From Nostoc sp. TH1S01 (lineage in GTDB: Bacteria; Cyanobacteriota; Cyanobacteriia; Cyanobacteriales; Nostocaceae), in contig JAGKSW010000144.1 of the NCBI GenBank assembly GCA_018993265.1, positions 1 to 62,204 on the forward strand: a stretch of DNA of 62,204 nucleotides, given 5' to 3'. Below are positions 24,953 through 34,166 of the stretch, piece by piece. The notes below the pieces were generated by a model. It was not told the origin of the DNA. It did not search any database and saw only the letters and a program-made list of their open reading frames with translations. The translations under genes were made by a program, and so were the position numbers. The stretch's first letter is position 1; each line of letters begins with the position of its first letter.

Positions 24953-27040
24953 TCAACTGTTGGCTGTCGAAACAATATAGGGCGAATTAATAATTGGTGT
25001 GCGGTTAATAGCTACTAAGGCTTGATAAACCATTGCTGCAACTTCCGCCCTTGTAGCTTCTCGCGTGGGGGCGAGAAAGTTAGACTTGGGATAGTTGACA
25101 ACGATGCGTTGTTGTGTAGCAGTTGCCACCGCTTTTTGGGCATATTCAGGAATAGTATTACTGTCAGTATAAGGAAGTAATATATTACTTTGGGCTGCGG
25201 GTAAGCCTAGGCCATTGACTAGGGAAACAATCACCTGTAGCCTTTGGACATTTTGATCGGGGCGAAAAGTGCGATCGCTAAATCCACTCACAAAGCCGCC
25301 ACTCGCAGCAATTTGTAAAGCTTTGTAAGCCCAAAAATTCTGCGGCACATCAATAAATTCCGGGGCTTGGCGTTTGGGCGTGGGGTTAAAAGCCGCCGCC
25401 ACCAAAGCTGCATATTGAGCGCGAGTCATGGGTTTATCTGGCTGGTAACTACCATCAGCAAAACCATGAGTCAAATTCAGACTGGCTAAGGCGCGAATGA
25501 ATGGTTCCGCCCAGTGTCCGGCTAAGTCGGCGAATGTTGGAACTTCGGCATCGGGACTGACAATATAAGGCGAGGCGATCGCTTTTTCTTTGCTATTGGC
25601 AACCAACGCCTGATATAGTAAGGCGGCGATCTCGCCGCGTGTAATCTCCCGCAGAGGTTCTAACAAATCCGATTGGGGATAATTGACAATGATTAATTTT
25701 TGGGTGGCGACGGCGACAGCATTAGTAGCATAACTGGGAATTTGGGCGCGATCGCGGTAGACGCTCAACACATTGGGGTTGCCTCCTGTAAATTTTAAAC
25801 CGTTAACAATTGATACAATCGCCTGCACTCTAGTGAGATTATTTCCAGAGCGAAATGTCCCATCCGGAAAACCGCTAATAAACCCTGCTTCCGCTGCACT
25901 AGAAATAGCTGATGCTGCCCAAAAGTCAGATTTGATATCAGTAAATTTACTTGATTTGCTAGTGCTGGGTAACTGAAAAGTTTTTGCCAGCACAGCCGCA
26001 TATTGGGCGCGAGTAATGGGTGCATTGGGGCCAAATGTGCCATCAGGAAAGCCACTAATTGCCCCTCGACTCACTAACGCTTCCACAAACACCGCCGCCC
26101 AATGTCCCGCCAAATCAGGAAAACTGCTACTCCCGGTAACTATTCTCGGAGTATCTTCGGTGGCGGCGACAAAATTGACTGGGCCTTTAACTAAAGTGGG
26201 GTTTAATTGATTACCTGCGGAAACTAAAGGTTGTGCAGCCGCATTTTGTAAATCAAACTCGCCATTATCTTGAAAGATATTAGCACCGGCATCTTGGCTG
26301 CTACCCAAATCTGGGACAGCGTTAGCATTAACTAACAACCCACCTTGGGCATTTTTGCTAATGAAATTTTGCCGCAATACCGGACGGGCATCACGGGAAA
26401 GGGCGATCGCTGTCCGATTCTCTGATAATTTATTATTGGCAATTAATGGTGCGGCTGAGTCGGTAATCGCTATCCCCAAAGGATTTTTTTGAAAAGTGTT
26501 GCGTAATATTTCCCCTTTACTATTCCGCGCCATAAACAACCCACTGGCAGCATTTTGGACAAACACATTATCTAAAACTGCGGGTTTGGCATTACCCGTA
26601 GTAAATATTCCCTCTCGTCCACAATTAATAAAAGTATTGTTAGCCAAATAAGGAGTTGATGATTCTATCCACACTCCAGTACCTTTAGCATTAGGATTTG
26701 TCACACTCACACCCATCAAGCTGGCATCACCCAACAGCAACAACGTGATATTCTGCACACTAAAAGTTGGGCTTTGATATTCACAACCCCCAGAAATGAT
26801 AATTCCTGCACCTTTATTCAGTTCATTACCAATCACTGTTACCCCCGCAGTCAACACCAAGGGAAACTGTTCACCGTTAGCCGCGTTATAAGTTCCCGAT
26901 GCTAGCTGAATAATTATCGGTGTTGTGGTTCTTAAGGCACGGGTGAGGCTTTTAAACGGACTCAACCGTGAACCATCATTAGTATCTTTCCCCGTTACAG
27001 GGTTGACATAGAGTGTGGCCACGAGGGTGGAGTTTACCAT
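24953..27040 (-). CDS. Beta-helix (DUF1565) surface protein with two SLH triplets
   Basis: This 695-residue protein has an N-terminal DUF1565 segment (LYVNPVTGKDTNDGSRLSPFKSLTRAL). A parallel beta-helix follows (~60-290) with short repeats such as PLIANNKLSENRTAIALS and PVLRQNFISKNAQGGLLV. Six SLH modules come last, in two copies of a three-module block: FPDLAGHWAAVFVEAL..., FTDIKSDFWAASAI..., YRDRAQIPSYATNAV..., then FADLAGHWAEPFI..., FIDVPQNFWAYKAL..., YTDSNTIPEYAQKAV.... Module order and the NYPQSDLLEP/NYPKSNFLAP ends are conserved between blocks, so the block was duplicated. No obvious signal peptide from this ATG. Probably a cell-surface carbohydrate-binding or structural protein. Confidence 0.85.
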   Translation of the reverse strand: MVNSTLVATLYVNPVTGKDTNDGSRLSPFKSLTRALRTTTPIIIQLASGTYNAANGEQFPLVLTAGVTVIGNELNKGAGIIISGGCEYQSPTFSVQNITLLLLGDASLMGVSVTNPNAKGTGVWIESSTPYLANNTFINCGREGIFTTGNAKPAVLDNVFVQNAASGLFMARNSKGEILRNTFQKNPLGIAITDSAAPLIANNKLSENRTAIALSRDARPVLRQNFISKNAQGGLLVNANAVPDLGSSQDAGANIFQDNGEFDLQNAAAQPLVSAGNQLNPTLVKGPVNFVAATEDTPRIVTGSSSFPDLAGHWAAVFVEALVSRGAISGFPDGTFGPNAPITRAQYAAVLAKTFQLPSTSKSSKFTDIKSDFWAASAISSAAEAGFISGFPDGTFRSGNNLTRVQAIVSIVNGLKFTGGNPNVLSVYRDRAQIPSYATNAVAVATQKLIIVNYPQSDLLEPLREITRGEIAALLYQALVANSKEKAIASPYIVSPDAEVPTFADLAGHWAEPFIRALASLNLTHGFADGSYQPDKPMTRAQYAALVAAAFNPTPKRQAPEFIDVPQNFWAYKALQIAASGGFVSGFSDRTFRPDQNVQRLQVIVSLVNGLGLPAAQSNILLPYTDSNTIPEYAQKAVATATQQRIVVNYPKSNFLAPTREATRAEVAAMVYQALVAINRTPIINSPYIVSTANS

Positions 27041-27370
27041 TGGTTGTTGAGATGCAAGTGTTTAAACGTCACGGCATGAATCATAACTTAGTTGTAGCCG
27101 CAATCTTCAAAGCATCATAGCTGTCGTAAATATACCGATGTAGCACCATTGGTAGCAAGTAGCTGAAGTGATATCTTGATGATTTTGGGATTGGGCGTAA
27201 GAATTTAACAGTGTAGATTTCATCCTCTGCATCTTTACGCCTCTACGCGAGACAAAAAATTCTTCTTTTCCTCAACACCCATATCTGAAAATCGCAACAG
27301 AATATTTTTCTGGGTAAGTTCTACACCTGTGTAAAATAACTAGACAGATCAGCAACAAGTATCAAAAATT
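27041..27370. other. 330-bp divergent promoter region
   Basis: It lies between the SLH gene and mtnP, which diverge. It contains a short stretch of CTCTGCATCTTTACGCCTCTACGC-like repeat debris and no gene. Promoters for both genes must lie here. Confidence 0.45.
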
Positions 27371-28243
27371 ATGGTTAACCCTAAGATTGGCATTATTGGT
27401 GGTAGTGGACTATATAAAATGGCGGCCTTGCAGGATGTAGAAGAAGTGCAAATCGAAACACCCTTTGGTTCGCCTTCTGATGCTTTAATTGTGGGGAAAC
27501 TAGAAGGAACACAGGTAGCTTTTTTGGCACGTCATGGTCGCAATCATACCCTATTACCTTCCGAATTACCCTTTCGTGCCAACATCTATGCAATGAAAAA
27601 ATTGGGTGTAGAGTATTTAATTTCGGCTAGTGCGGTGGGTTCTTTAAAAGCCGAAGCGAAACCATTAGATATGGTAGTACCAGACCAGTTTATCGACCGG
27701 ACAAAGAACCGAATTTCCACCTTTTTTGGGGAAGGAATTGTGGCTCATATTGCCTTTGGTGATCCGATTTGTCAAAATTTAGCTGGAGTTTTAGCAGAAG
27801 CGATCGCATCTCTCAATTTACCAGATGTTACCCTACATCGTGGTGGCACATATATCTGTATGGAAGGGCCAGCATTTTCCACCAAAGCCGAATCTAACCT
27901 GTACCGCAGTTGGGGCGCAACAGTAATTGGTATGACCAACTTACCCGAAGCCAAGTTAGCCAGAGAAGCCGAAATCGCCTACGCCACCTTAGCACTAGTT
28001 ACAGATTACGATTGTTGGCATCCAGATCATGATAGCGTCACAGTCGAGATGGTAATTGGTAACTTGCAACGCAACGCCGTCAACGCCCAAAAAGTCATTC
28101 AAGAAACTGTCCGCCGTTTGAGTGAAAATCCCCCACCCAGTGACGCACACTCAGCATTGAAATATGCAATTTTGACTCAGTTAGATAAAGCCCCAACAGC
28201 AACAAAAGAAAAATTGCATCTATTATTACAAAAGTATTTATAA
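27371..28243 (+). CDS. mtnP: S-methyl-5'-thioadenosine phosphorylase
   Basis: In this 290-residue protein the N-terminus [12 protein letters not shown] is the phosphate-binding loop. The purine and sugar sites are [37 protein letters not shown] and [19 protein letters not shown]. It splits methylthioadenosine, a by-product of polyamine and ethylene-type chemistry, into adenine and methylthioribose-1-phosphate for methionine salvage. Asp in TDYD favours 6-aminopurines (MTAP over PNP). It stands alone and a hairpin follows. Confidence 0.93.
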   Translation: MVNPKIGIIGGSGLYKMAALQDVEEVQIETPFGSPSDALIVGKLEGTQVAFLARHGRNHTLLPSELPFRANIYAMKKLGVEYLISASAVGSLKAEAKPLDMVVPDQFIDRTKNRISTFFGEGIVAHIAFGDPICQNLAGVLAEAIASLNLPDVTLHRGGTYICMEGPAFSTKAESNLYRSWGATVIGMTNLPEAKLAREAEIAYATLALVTDYDCWHPDHDSVTVEMVIGNLQRNAVNAQKVIQETVRRLSENPPPSDAHSALKYAILTQLDKAPTATKEKLHLLLQKYL

Positions 28244-28246
28244 ATG

Positions 28247-28277
28247 TAGGTTGGTTGCACTGTCCTTTACCAACCTA
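28247..28277 (+). terminator. Stem-loop after mtnP
   Basis: TAGGTTGGT and ACCAACCTA form a 9-bp stem, followed by TGATTTTGTT. Plausible terminator with a weak T-run. Confidence 0.6.
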
Positions 28278-28354
28278 TGATTTTGTTAACTTTTGTAAGG
28301 TGGGCATCTTGCCCGCCATAATTATAAAATTTTTTGCTATGTAGTATTATTCAT

Positions 28355-28384
28355 TTCATACTTCAGACTTCATACTTCAGACTT
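28355..28384. repeat. STRR (TTCATAC/TTCAGAC alternating)
   Basis: Two tandem copies of a 14-mer made of TTCATAC and TTCAGAC lie just past the end of the MscS-type gene. Confidence 0.65.
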
Positions 28385-28397
28385 TTTTTTACTAATA

Positions 28398-29981
28398 TCA
28401 GTTCTTAGCAAAACCACAAATTTCAATTTCTTCCTGATTAAAATTATCCTTCAATATTTTCCGCAGCACACGCTGAATATGCAGATGTTTTCCGGGCTTA
28501 ACTTTTGTCAGCGTCAACAACAATAAGTTATCCTCACCAAAATGTTCTATTCCTGCTACTCGCGTCGGTTCTAAAACATCAGGTTCTTCCGCTTTTAACT
28601 GCTGTCCTACTTTTTCTACTACTCTATATACATGATCTAAATTAGATTCGTAAGAAACACTAAATTCTACCCTTGCGTATATATATTGCTTAGAAAAGTT
28701 GATAATTGAACCTATATCTCCATTACGAATAATTTGTAATTGACCATCAGGATGGCGGACATGAGTAGTTCGCAGTTCAATGGCTTCGACAATTCCTTCT
28801 ACATTTCTTTCTTCCATTTTGCCAGCTTCAATATAATCACCTACCAAATAATAGTTTTCAAATAAAATCAAAAATCCACAAACAACGTCATTAATTAGAT
28901 TTTGCGCCCCAAGCCCAACTGCAATACCCACAATTCCCGCACCTGCTAATATGGGTGCAGGATCAATGCCAATCAGCTTGAGTATAGTCACTCCGGCAGT
29001 AAAATAAATAAAATATTTGGCAAAACTCCGCATTAAGGGAATCAGCGTTAACCGTTTTTGTTGCTGTGAGTCATTGACATTTGTAGTTCTTAAATAGAAC
29101 TCATCCAGTAGAAAGTAAGCGACTTCTATCAAAACATTGCTAAGAAAGACAACCCCAATAATCTGGACAACTCTAGGAGTATAAGCATTTATCCAAGCAA
29201 TAGGTTCTATTTCTGGAAGAACGAGATTTACGATACCCACATAAAGAACGTATTCTAAACATTTTTTAAACAGTGGAATTAAGTCGCGTAAACGTTCATA
29301 TAAGCGCAGCAGATTGTTAGAATTGGAGAATTTTAGACTGAGAGCATCAAGAGTATCAACAATAGTTGCAACAGCTTTGACAATCAGTAACCCAACTGAG
29401 ATAGTAATATATATTTTTAGAGCGATAAAGAGATATTTAGTAACGACTGGTGGGAGATACAAAAAATTAGCACATAAAATAGCCGAATATATCCATATAC
29501 TATAAATAATAATTCTTTTTAAAGTTTGGAAAAAAGCCTCGACACTCTCATCATTAGCTTTGATTTGATCAATTTTCTTCGCGTGGTCGCAAATCCAGTC
29601 TAGACCACGGCTTAAGGGTGGTATGCTAAATTTAACTAGTAATAACAAACTGATAGTCTTTAAACTTGCGGTGAAGAGATTAATCCAAAATTGAGTAGGA
29701 AGTCTGCGAATCAAATTAAGTTGAAATTCTTGAACATTTTCACCTCGATAAATTATCATCCCACTCACACCAACCAGCGCCAGACATAGCACCACAGAAA
29801 TCAACATTAAAATTCTGCCAATACTCCGACGCAAGAAGGTGATATTTGCAGTTCTTCCTTGTAGCCAGGAAACTTTAGATACTTGCTTGAAGATAATGCC
29901 AATTAGCCAGTTCAATAACAAGAAAATAACTAATAAAAATATAACTTCACCAATAATAATTGCTATATTTGTTAGGTTCAT
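28398..29981 (-). CDS. Small-conductance mechanosensitive channel family (MscS-like)
   Basis: This 527-residue protein has about six membrane segments in the N-terminal half, then the MscS core. The pore-lining helix has alternating Ala/Gly (AGAGIVGIAVGLGAQNLINDVV), the beta domain has VGDYIEAGKMEERNVEGIVEAIELRTTHVRHPDGQ, and the C-terminal alpha/beta domain is complete. It is larger than E. coli MscS (286 residues), as in cyanobacterial paralogues. It would release solutes on hypo-osmotic shock. No ligand-binding domain is visible. Monocistronic. Confidence 0.9.
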   Translation of the reverse strand: MNLTNIAIIIGEVIFLLVIFLLLNWLIGIIFKQVSKVSWLQGRTANITFLRRSIGRILMLISVVLCLALVGVSGMIIYRGENVQEFQLNLIRRLPTQFWINLFTASLKTISLLLLVKFSIPPLSRGLDWICDHAKKIDQIKANDESVEAFFQTLKRIIIYSIWIYSAILCANFLYLPPVVTKYLFIALKIYITISVGLLIVKAVATIVDTLDALSLKFSNSNNLLRLYERLRDLIPLFKKCLEYVLYVGIVNLVLPEIEPIAWINAYTPRVVQIIGVVFLSNVLIEVAYFLLDEFYLRTTNVNDSQQQKRLTLIPLMRSFAKYFIYFTAGVTILKLIGIDPAPILAGAGIVGIAVGLGAQNLINDVVCGFLILFENYYLVGDYIEAGKMEERNVEGIVEAIELRTTHVRHPDGQLQIIRNGDIGSIINFSKQYIYARVEFSVSYESNLDHVYRVVEKVGQQLKAEEPDVLEPTRVAGIEHFGEDNLLLLTLTKVKPGKHLHIQRVLRKILKDNFNQEEIEICGFAKN

Positions 29982-30560
29982 TTTTGAATATAACTATCTA
30001 AAATAAAATCAAATTATTTGCATTTCCGACTTTTTAAATAAGTTGGGTATATTTTCAGCGAGATAACTTTTATTCCTATATACTCAACCTCGACGATTTT
30101 TAAGTAGTTTATTGTTGTGATCACTACTAATGAAATACGTAATGTCACACTTAATATTTTCTAATGTCTCTAACTTCTCATAAAAATGCAAGGACAGTTA
30201 AGACATTTAAGATGCTTAAAATTATTAATAATCAAAACAAATTAGTTCTTGGTTTTTGGCGGTTTTCTACTTATAGATTAAAAATAATTGGTCGCAACTC
30301 AATATAAGAATACTAAAGCACCACGTTATGTGAGGGTAAATTATTCTAAAGCTTTAACACACCATAATTAATTTTTTCGTTAATAGTTTTCAACAAAAAT
30401 ATTACTGTTATGTTGTAGAATTTATTTTGGATAAATCTGGATAATTTTTAATAAAAATTTTTCAATTAAATATCTAAAAATATAAATTTATGTTAAGGGT
30501 ACTCAGTGCTTACTTTCTCCAAGAAAAATTTGCATTAGCATAAACTTTCGCATTGGCGTT
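29982..30560. other. 579-bp AT-rich intergenic region
   Basis: It lies between the mscS-like promoter and the end of the NB-ARC gene. I looked for the WD40 or other C-terminal repeats that might have been cut from the NB-ARC protein and found none. No gene supported. Confidence 0.5.
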
Positions 30561-32117
30561 TTAATGTTTGCAAAGTTTTGCCTGTTGGCACATTCTACAG
30601 TTGAATTGACTATGAAAGTTCAGCGATCGCTCGCCAATCAATTCGTCTCTAAAGTCTAAGCAACTGCTAGTTGCTAATCGCTGCTCTAGCATTTCTAAGT
30701 TGGAAAATGAGTTTTTTAACTGTTCCATGAATGGCTGTAAGAGCAATCGAGTTTGGCTATCACGGATGAAGTTTAAAATAGTTTTTTTAATCAATGCGTA
30801 GCCATTCAAAAAAGATGATTGCATCGCTAAAAGTTCGGTGAGATGGTGTCGAATCAAACAGTCTGTGACATATTCCATCACGACTGGCTGTTGCATATAT
30901 TTGCCCGCTCTCTGCTCAATTAAGTTGCGCCAAGTTAGTGATTCTAAAGACTCCAGCAGGCTGGCGCGTGAAATTGCAGGTACAATGTCTGCTTGTAATT
31001 CAGCGATCGCAGTCCATTCTCGATGAATTGCCAAGCAAAACATAACAGTCTGCTCTACAGCTGACAACCGCTCAAATTGCTGATCTAACAATCGCCGGAT
31101 GCCATTAAATACGCGAGTGTCTGCTTGCAAAAATGCGGCAATTTCCCCGTCAAATAAACTCTGAATCGAAGCAGTTACCATTTTTAATGCTAGGGGACTG
31201 CAACTATAAAATGCACTCAGTCGGCGCTTTTCGGCAAAGGTTCCCACTAGTCCTTTAGAGTTAATTAGTGCTAGTGATGCTTCCCAAGAACCTCTAAGAG
31301 ACAGCGATCGCACTGCGCCATGTTCATCTTCTAGCATGGCGACTTCCGCACTTTTTTCCCGACTGATCAGTAAAATACAACTTTGATGATTAGATTCTCC
31401 CAGCAATCGAAACAAGTCACCATAGTTTGCGAAATCTGGCTGGTAATATCCAGCACAATCGCCAGCTTGTAAGATTGCTTCTTGATTATCCAAAATCACC
31501 AAACAGCGATGAGTCCGTAGCCAGTACAGCAAACGTTCTGGTTTGGCTTGGGTGTCTTGTTGGCGAGAAACAAAAGGTACTAATTCCGATAACAAAGTAT
31601 TTAAAGTGGGAGCATGGCGGAGCGATCGCCAAATGATCAATTCAAATTTGTCTTGTAATAACCAAGAGAGTTTGGCAGCTAAAGCACTTTTCCCAATACC
31701 ACCCATTCCCACCAAGGCAATTAATCGGCAACGGTCGCTAATTATCCACTGAGTCAGTGTTTCTATTTCTTCCACCCGACCGTAGAAGCTAGAAACATCA
31801 CCCGCCTCACCCCAATCTATAGAATTTTGAATTTGCGGTTGGTAATCAGAGATTGTCGGATGAAATTGCGTCAGAATGCCACGTATATTCGTTTTGTTAA
31901 TTTTATGACCCAAAGCATCACTGAGCAGTTGCCAAAATTTAGGGCCAATATCCCGTTGTAAATAGTTAATAGAATAACCTGATAACTCGGCAATGCGATC
32001 GTAGGTAAAGTTGTTCCAGGCACCGGAAAAAAGAGCAACTTCGACCTCAGTCAGATATCTAGCAAATTTGCTATTTGTAGCATGGTTGACAATCGCCAGC
32101 GCCTGTTCAAATTCCAT
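30561..32117 (-). CDS. NB-ARC (AP-ATPase) STAND protein lacking its sensor repeats
   Basis: In this 518-residue protein residues 1-85 form a helical HTH-type domain (FEQALAIVNHATNSKFARYLTEVE...YDRIAELSGYS), like the N-terminus of vWA-MoxR-associated (VMAP) conflict proteins. An NB-ARC ATPase follows: FYGRVEEIETL, Walker A GMGGIGKSA (137-145, Lys143), Walker B LVILDN (Asp210) and the winged-helix region to about 440. Relatives continue into WD40 or TPR sensor repeats. Here the frame ends soon after, with an odd Cys-containing tail (CRMCQQAKLCKH). It may be a truncated switch or a decayed gene. Such proteins act in signalling or defence. Confidence 0.8.
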   Translation of the reverse strand: MEFEQALAIVNHATNSKFARYLTEVEVALFSGAWNNFTYDRIAELSGYSINYLQRDIGPKFWQLLSDALGHKINKTNIRGILTQFHPTISDYQPQIQNSIDWGEAGDVSSFYGRVEEIETLTQWIISDRCRLIALVGMGGIGKSALAAKLSWLLQDKFELIIWRSLRHAPTLNTLLSELVPFVSRQQDTQAKPERLLYWLRTHRCLVILDNQEAILQAGDCAGYYQPDFANYGDLFRLLGESNHQSCILLISREKSAEVAMLEDEHGAVRSLSLRGSWEASLALINSKGLVGTFAEKRRLSAFYSCSPLALKMVTASIQSLFDGEIAAFLQADTRVFNGIRRLLDQQFERLSAVEQTVMFCLAIHREWTAIAELQADIVPAISRASLLESLESLTWRNLIEQRAGKYMQQPVVMEYVTDCLIRHHLTELLAMQSSFLNGYALIKKTILNFIRDSQTRLLLQPFMEQLKNSFSNLEMLEQRLATSSCLDFRDELIGERSLNFHSQFNCRMCQQAKLCKH

Positions 32118-32268
32118 AAATTTTCTGCTTTAGCAAAGTCTTAATTTTAATCAAACCATACTTTTCATACTTAAACTCCATACTTTTCTGTAAATACAAC
32201 ATTTAGGAGTTTTGATAATTTTTTATTGGGATTAAGACCTAGACCACAAGTAGCCAAAAATATAGCTC

Positions 32269-32346
32269 ATACCAAGTTGCAGTCAAAGATAGTAACTTGG
32301 GGTGGGAGTATGAGTAGAAATACTATTTCTGAACGCAACTTAGTAT
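32269..32346. repeat. Family-B MITE-like repeat, copy 2
   Basis: This 78-bp copy is in opposite orientation to the copy at 12814. Ends ATACCAAGTTGCAGTCAAAG and the complement of GAACGCAACTTAGTAT are inverted. It ends 33 bases before the ATG of the small secreted protein gene, so it lies within that gene's leader or promoter. Confidence 0.8.
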
Positions 32347-32379
32347 CAAATATATATCCAGAAAGGTTTTGACAGTAAT

Positions 32380-32811
32380 ATGAAACTTTCAACTTGCACC
32401 GCTGCTTGCACAACAGTTGTTTCTGTAATTTTCTCTGCTGGAATTGTATCTGCTCAACCAAGATTAGATAAAACTCTGAATGTCAAAACGACTGCTGAGA
32501 CATCTCATGGTCAGGCTATCTCTACATCTGTGAACACCTATATGTCTCGCAATAATAATACTCCCAGCGTTCATATTATTCAACCTTTTAACCTTGTTTA
32601 TCTTGCTTATCAAGGCAATTTGCAACCGCAAGGGATTCCCGGTGGTGGCTCTCTGATGTTTCAACACCACAGAGGAAGAATTAACGCCAAAGATGTAGTC
32701 AAAGCTGCTGTAGATGCCAAAAAACTGCCAAATCAAATGTTGCAAGATTCTAGTTATATCAGCCAGGTAAACAAATACTTAATGTCAGTAGGAACAACTT
32801 TTGTAAATTAA
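32380..32811 (+). CDS. Small secreted protein of unknown function
   Basis: This 143-residue protein has a signal peptide (KLSTCTAACTTVVSVIFSAGIVSAQP). A mature domain of about 115 residues ends in GIPGGGSLMFQHHRGRINAKDVVKAAVDAKKLPNQML..SQVNKYLM. The C-terminal helix-rich part looks folded. GAAAGG lies about 10 bases before the ATG. A family-B repeat sits directly upstream. I do not recognise the family. Confidence 0.7.
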   Translation: MKLSTCTAACTTVVSVIFSAGIVSAQPRLDKTLNVKTTAETSHGQAISTSVNTYMSRNNNTPSVHIIQPFNLVYLAYQGNLQPQGIPGGGSLMFQHHRGRINAKDVVKAAVDAKKLPNQMLQDSSYISQVNKYLMSVGTTFVN

Positions 32812-32846
32812 TTTATATTTATATTATTTTCTGCAATTAAATATCA

Positions 32847-32930
32847 TTAAATAGGCAAGACAATGGCAAATTCAGTTCCTTGAGTGGAGGTAGAATGAAC
32901 CTGAATTGCGCCGCTATGTTTTTCTACTAC
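32847..32930 (-). pseudogene. Histidine kinase C-terminal remnant
   Basis: Reading the minus strand from about 32930 gives VVEKHSGAIQVHSTSTQGTE then FAIVLPI-stop. That is the end of an HATPase domain (G2-box region and final strand) of a sensor histidine kinase. No kinase frame continues upstream; unrelated sequence and a mobile element (33020) follow. It is a deletion remnant. Confidence 0.72.
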
Positions 32931-33019
32931 AAAGGGAGTCGAGGTGCTGCTCCCTTGCGATTTTAACGATCATTATGAAAAGTATTAAATTTTCGCTTCA
33001 TCTCCCCTCAGAAGATAAG

Positions 33020-33224
33020 CTACGGTGTACACAAAAATCTTCGTGTGGTGCATCTGTCCCGCCTCGGAATAAATTCCGAGTCTCATAGCGCAAGTCCTCT
33101 CAAGAGGACTCAACAAAAATTTTATTCCAGTCTACTTCAGTAGACTTTGGCTATGCGCCTGGAACTTTAGTTCTAGGCGGGAATGGCTTCAAAATGAAAA
33201 TCTCGACTTGTGTGTACACGGTAG
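33020..33224. mobile_element. Structured 205-bp MITE-like element, copy 1 (family A)
   Basis: Ends CTACGGTGTACACA and TGTGTACACGGTAG are inverted. Both sides carry the 11-bp direct repeat CAGAAGATAAG (33009-33019, 33225-33235), a perfect target duplication. Inside are hairpins CTCGGAAT/ATTCCGAG, GTCCTC/GAGGAC, AGTCTAC/GTAGACT and CCTGGAAC/GTTCTAGG. Longer pairings are CCCGCCT/AGGCGGG and CATAGC/GCTATG. The copy at 61252 keeps the stems with compensatory changes. No ORF of its own. Confidence 0.88.
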
Positions 33225-33333
33225 CAGAAGATAAGGGGGTCTAAATATAGAAGCATAAAAAACTTTACACCCCATACCTTTACCCCCTTATACTCAATCT
33301 CTTAAACTAACCTGTATAAGTTAGAACAAGAAA

Positions 33334-33699
33334 CTATTTGTTCTTATTAGTGTTCTTGTGACTTTGGCGGCCAGCTTCGGCGTGTTGCTCGCTGCTACCA
33401 CCTTGGGTACCTTTTGATTCAGTATCGTCTGAATTTTCGATATCGTCAGCCTCGTCATCTCTTTGTTTTTTGCGACCACCGCCGTGCGACTGCTTTCCAC
33501 CTTCACGGCCGATTTCGGCCATGTGTTCTCTATCTTTGCTGACGGTTTCGCCGCCCTTACGTCCAGCTTCACGAGCTTCTTCAGAAGTGAATTCGTGAGC
33601 GGTACCTTTTTCATGAGCAGCGTGGCCACCCTTGCTGGCGATTTCGCGTTGCTTATCTTCATCCATAGAAGCAAAGCCACGTTTACTTGTATCTGACAT
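33334..33699 (-). CDS. KGG-repeat stress-induced protein
   Basis: This 121-residue, very hydrophilic protein has KGG-type repeats: RGFASMDEDKQREIASKGGHAAHEKG, HEFTSEEAREAGRKGGETVSKD and AEIGREGGKQSHGGG. A Lys/Asp/Asn-rich tail follows. It resembles YciG and conidiation/general stress proteins, thought to protect against desiccation, heat or oxidation. GGAG precedes the ATG (CAGGAGCAATATTATG). It lies between mobile repeats on both sides. Probably cytosolic and intrinsically disordered. Confidence 0.87.
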   Translation of the reverse strand: MSDTSKRGFASMDEDKQREIASKGGHAAHEKGTAHEFTSEEAREAGRKGGETVSKDREHMAEIGREGGKQSHGGGRKKQRDDEADDIENSDDTESKGTQGGSSEQHAEAGRQSHKNTNKNK

Positions 33700-34166
33700 A
33701 ATATTGCTCCTGGTAATGAACTTATAGTTTTTGACTTTTAAAGTCAGTAAAAACTTTTAGTTGATTCACGTTCTCAATTTAGCTATCTAAAAATCTGCTT
33801 TCATTGCCCATAGGAGAGAATCATGTCAAACTAGGCCTTAACTTCAGATATATAACCTAAGTTACTATCGCAATCCTATTTGGTTTATCAACTACAGGAC
33901 TCACGCAAAAATTCCTAATAAGCTTAATTGATTTAACCGCCAAGTCGCATTAGACGCGCAAGCGGTGAAGCAGTGCGTTGGGCGGGTTCCCCGACTTGAA
34001 GCAACTGCTGAACCCGAAGGGCTTCCCGCAGGGTAGAACGCCAAGGAAGAGAAAAATGCAAGAATTCAGCACACAGAAGTCAGAATTTATCAGGACTGTT
34101 ATATAACTAGGATATTCATTTACCAAATCTTCTCCTGATTCTTTAACCCTTCTGACTCCTGAATTC
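33700..34166. other. 467-bp intergenic region with a GC-rich palindromic repeat
   Basis: From about 33939 to 34043 there is a GC-rich repeat with short palindromes (GGGTTCCCC, AACCCGAAGGGCTTCCCGCAGGG), a type scattered in Nostocales. A family-C-like half end (GGACTCACGCAAAAATTCCT) lies at about 33898. A frame of 74 codons across the repeat is not a gene. Confidence 0.55.

Noticed and set aside
33020-33224. Calling the structured element a HEARO/IscB guide RNA outright
   Set aside because: The hairpin set is suggestive, but terminal inverted repeats, target duplications and no nearby iscB argue against a firm call without a covariance-model search.
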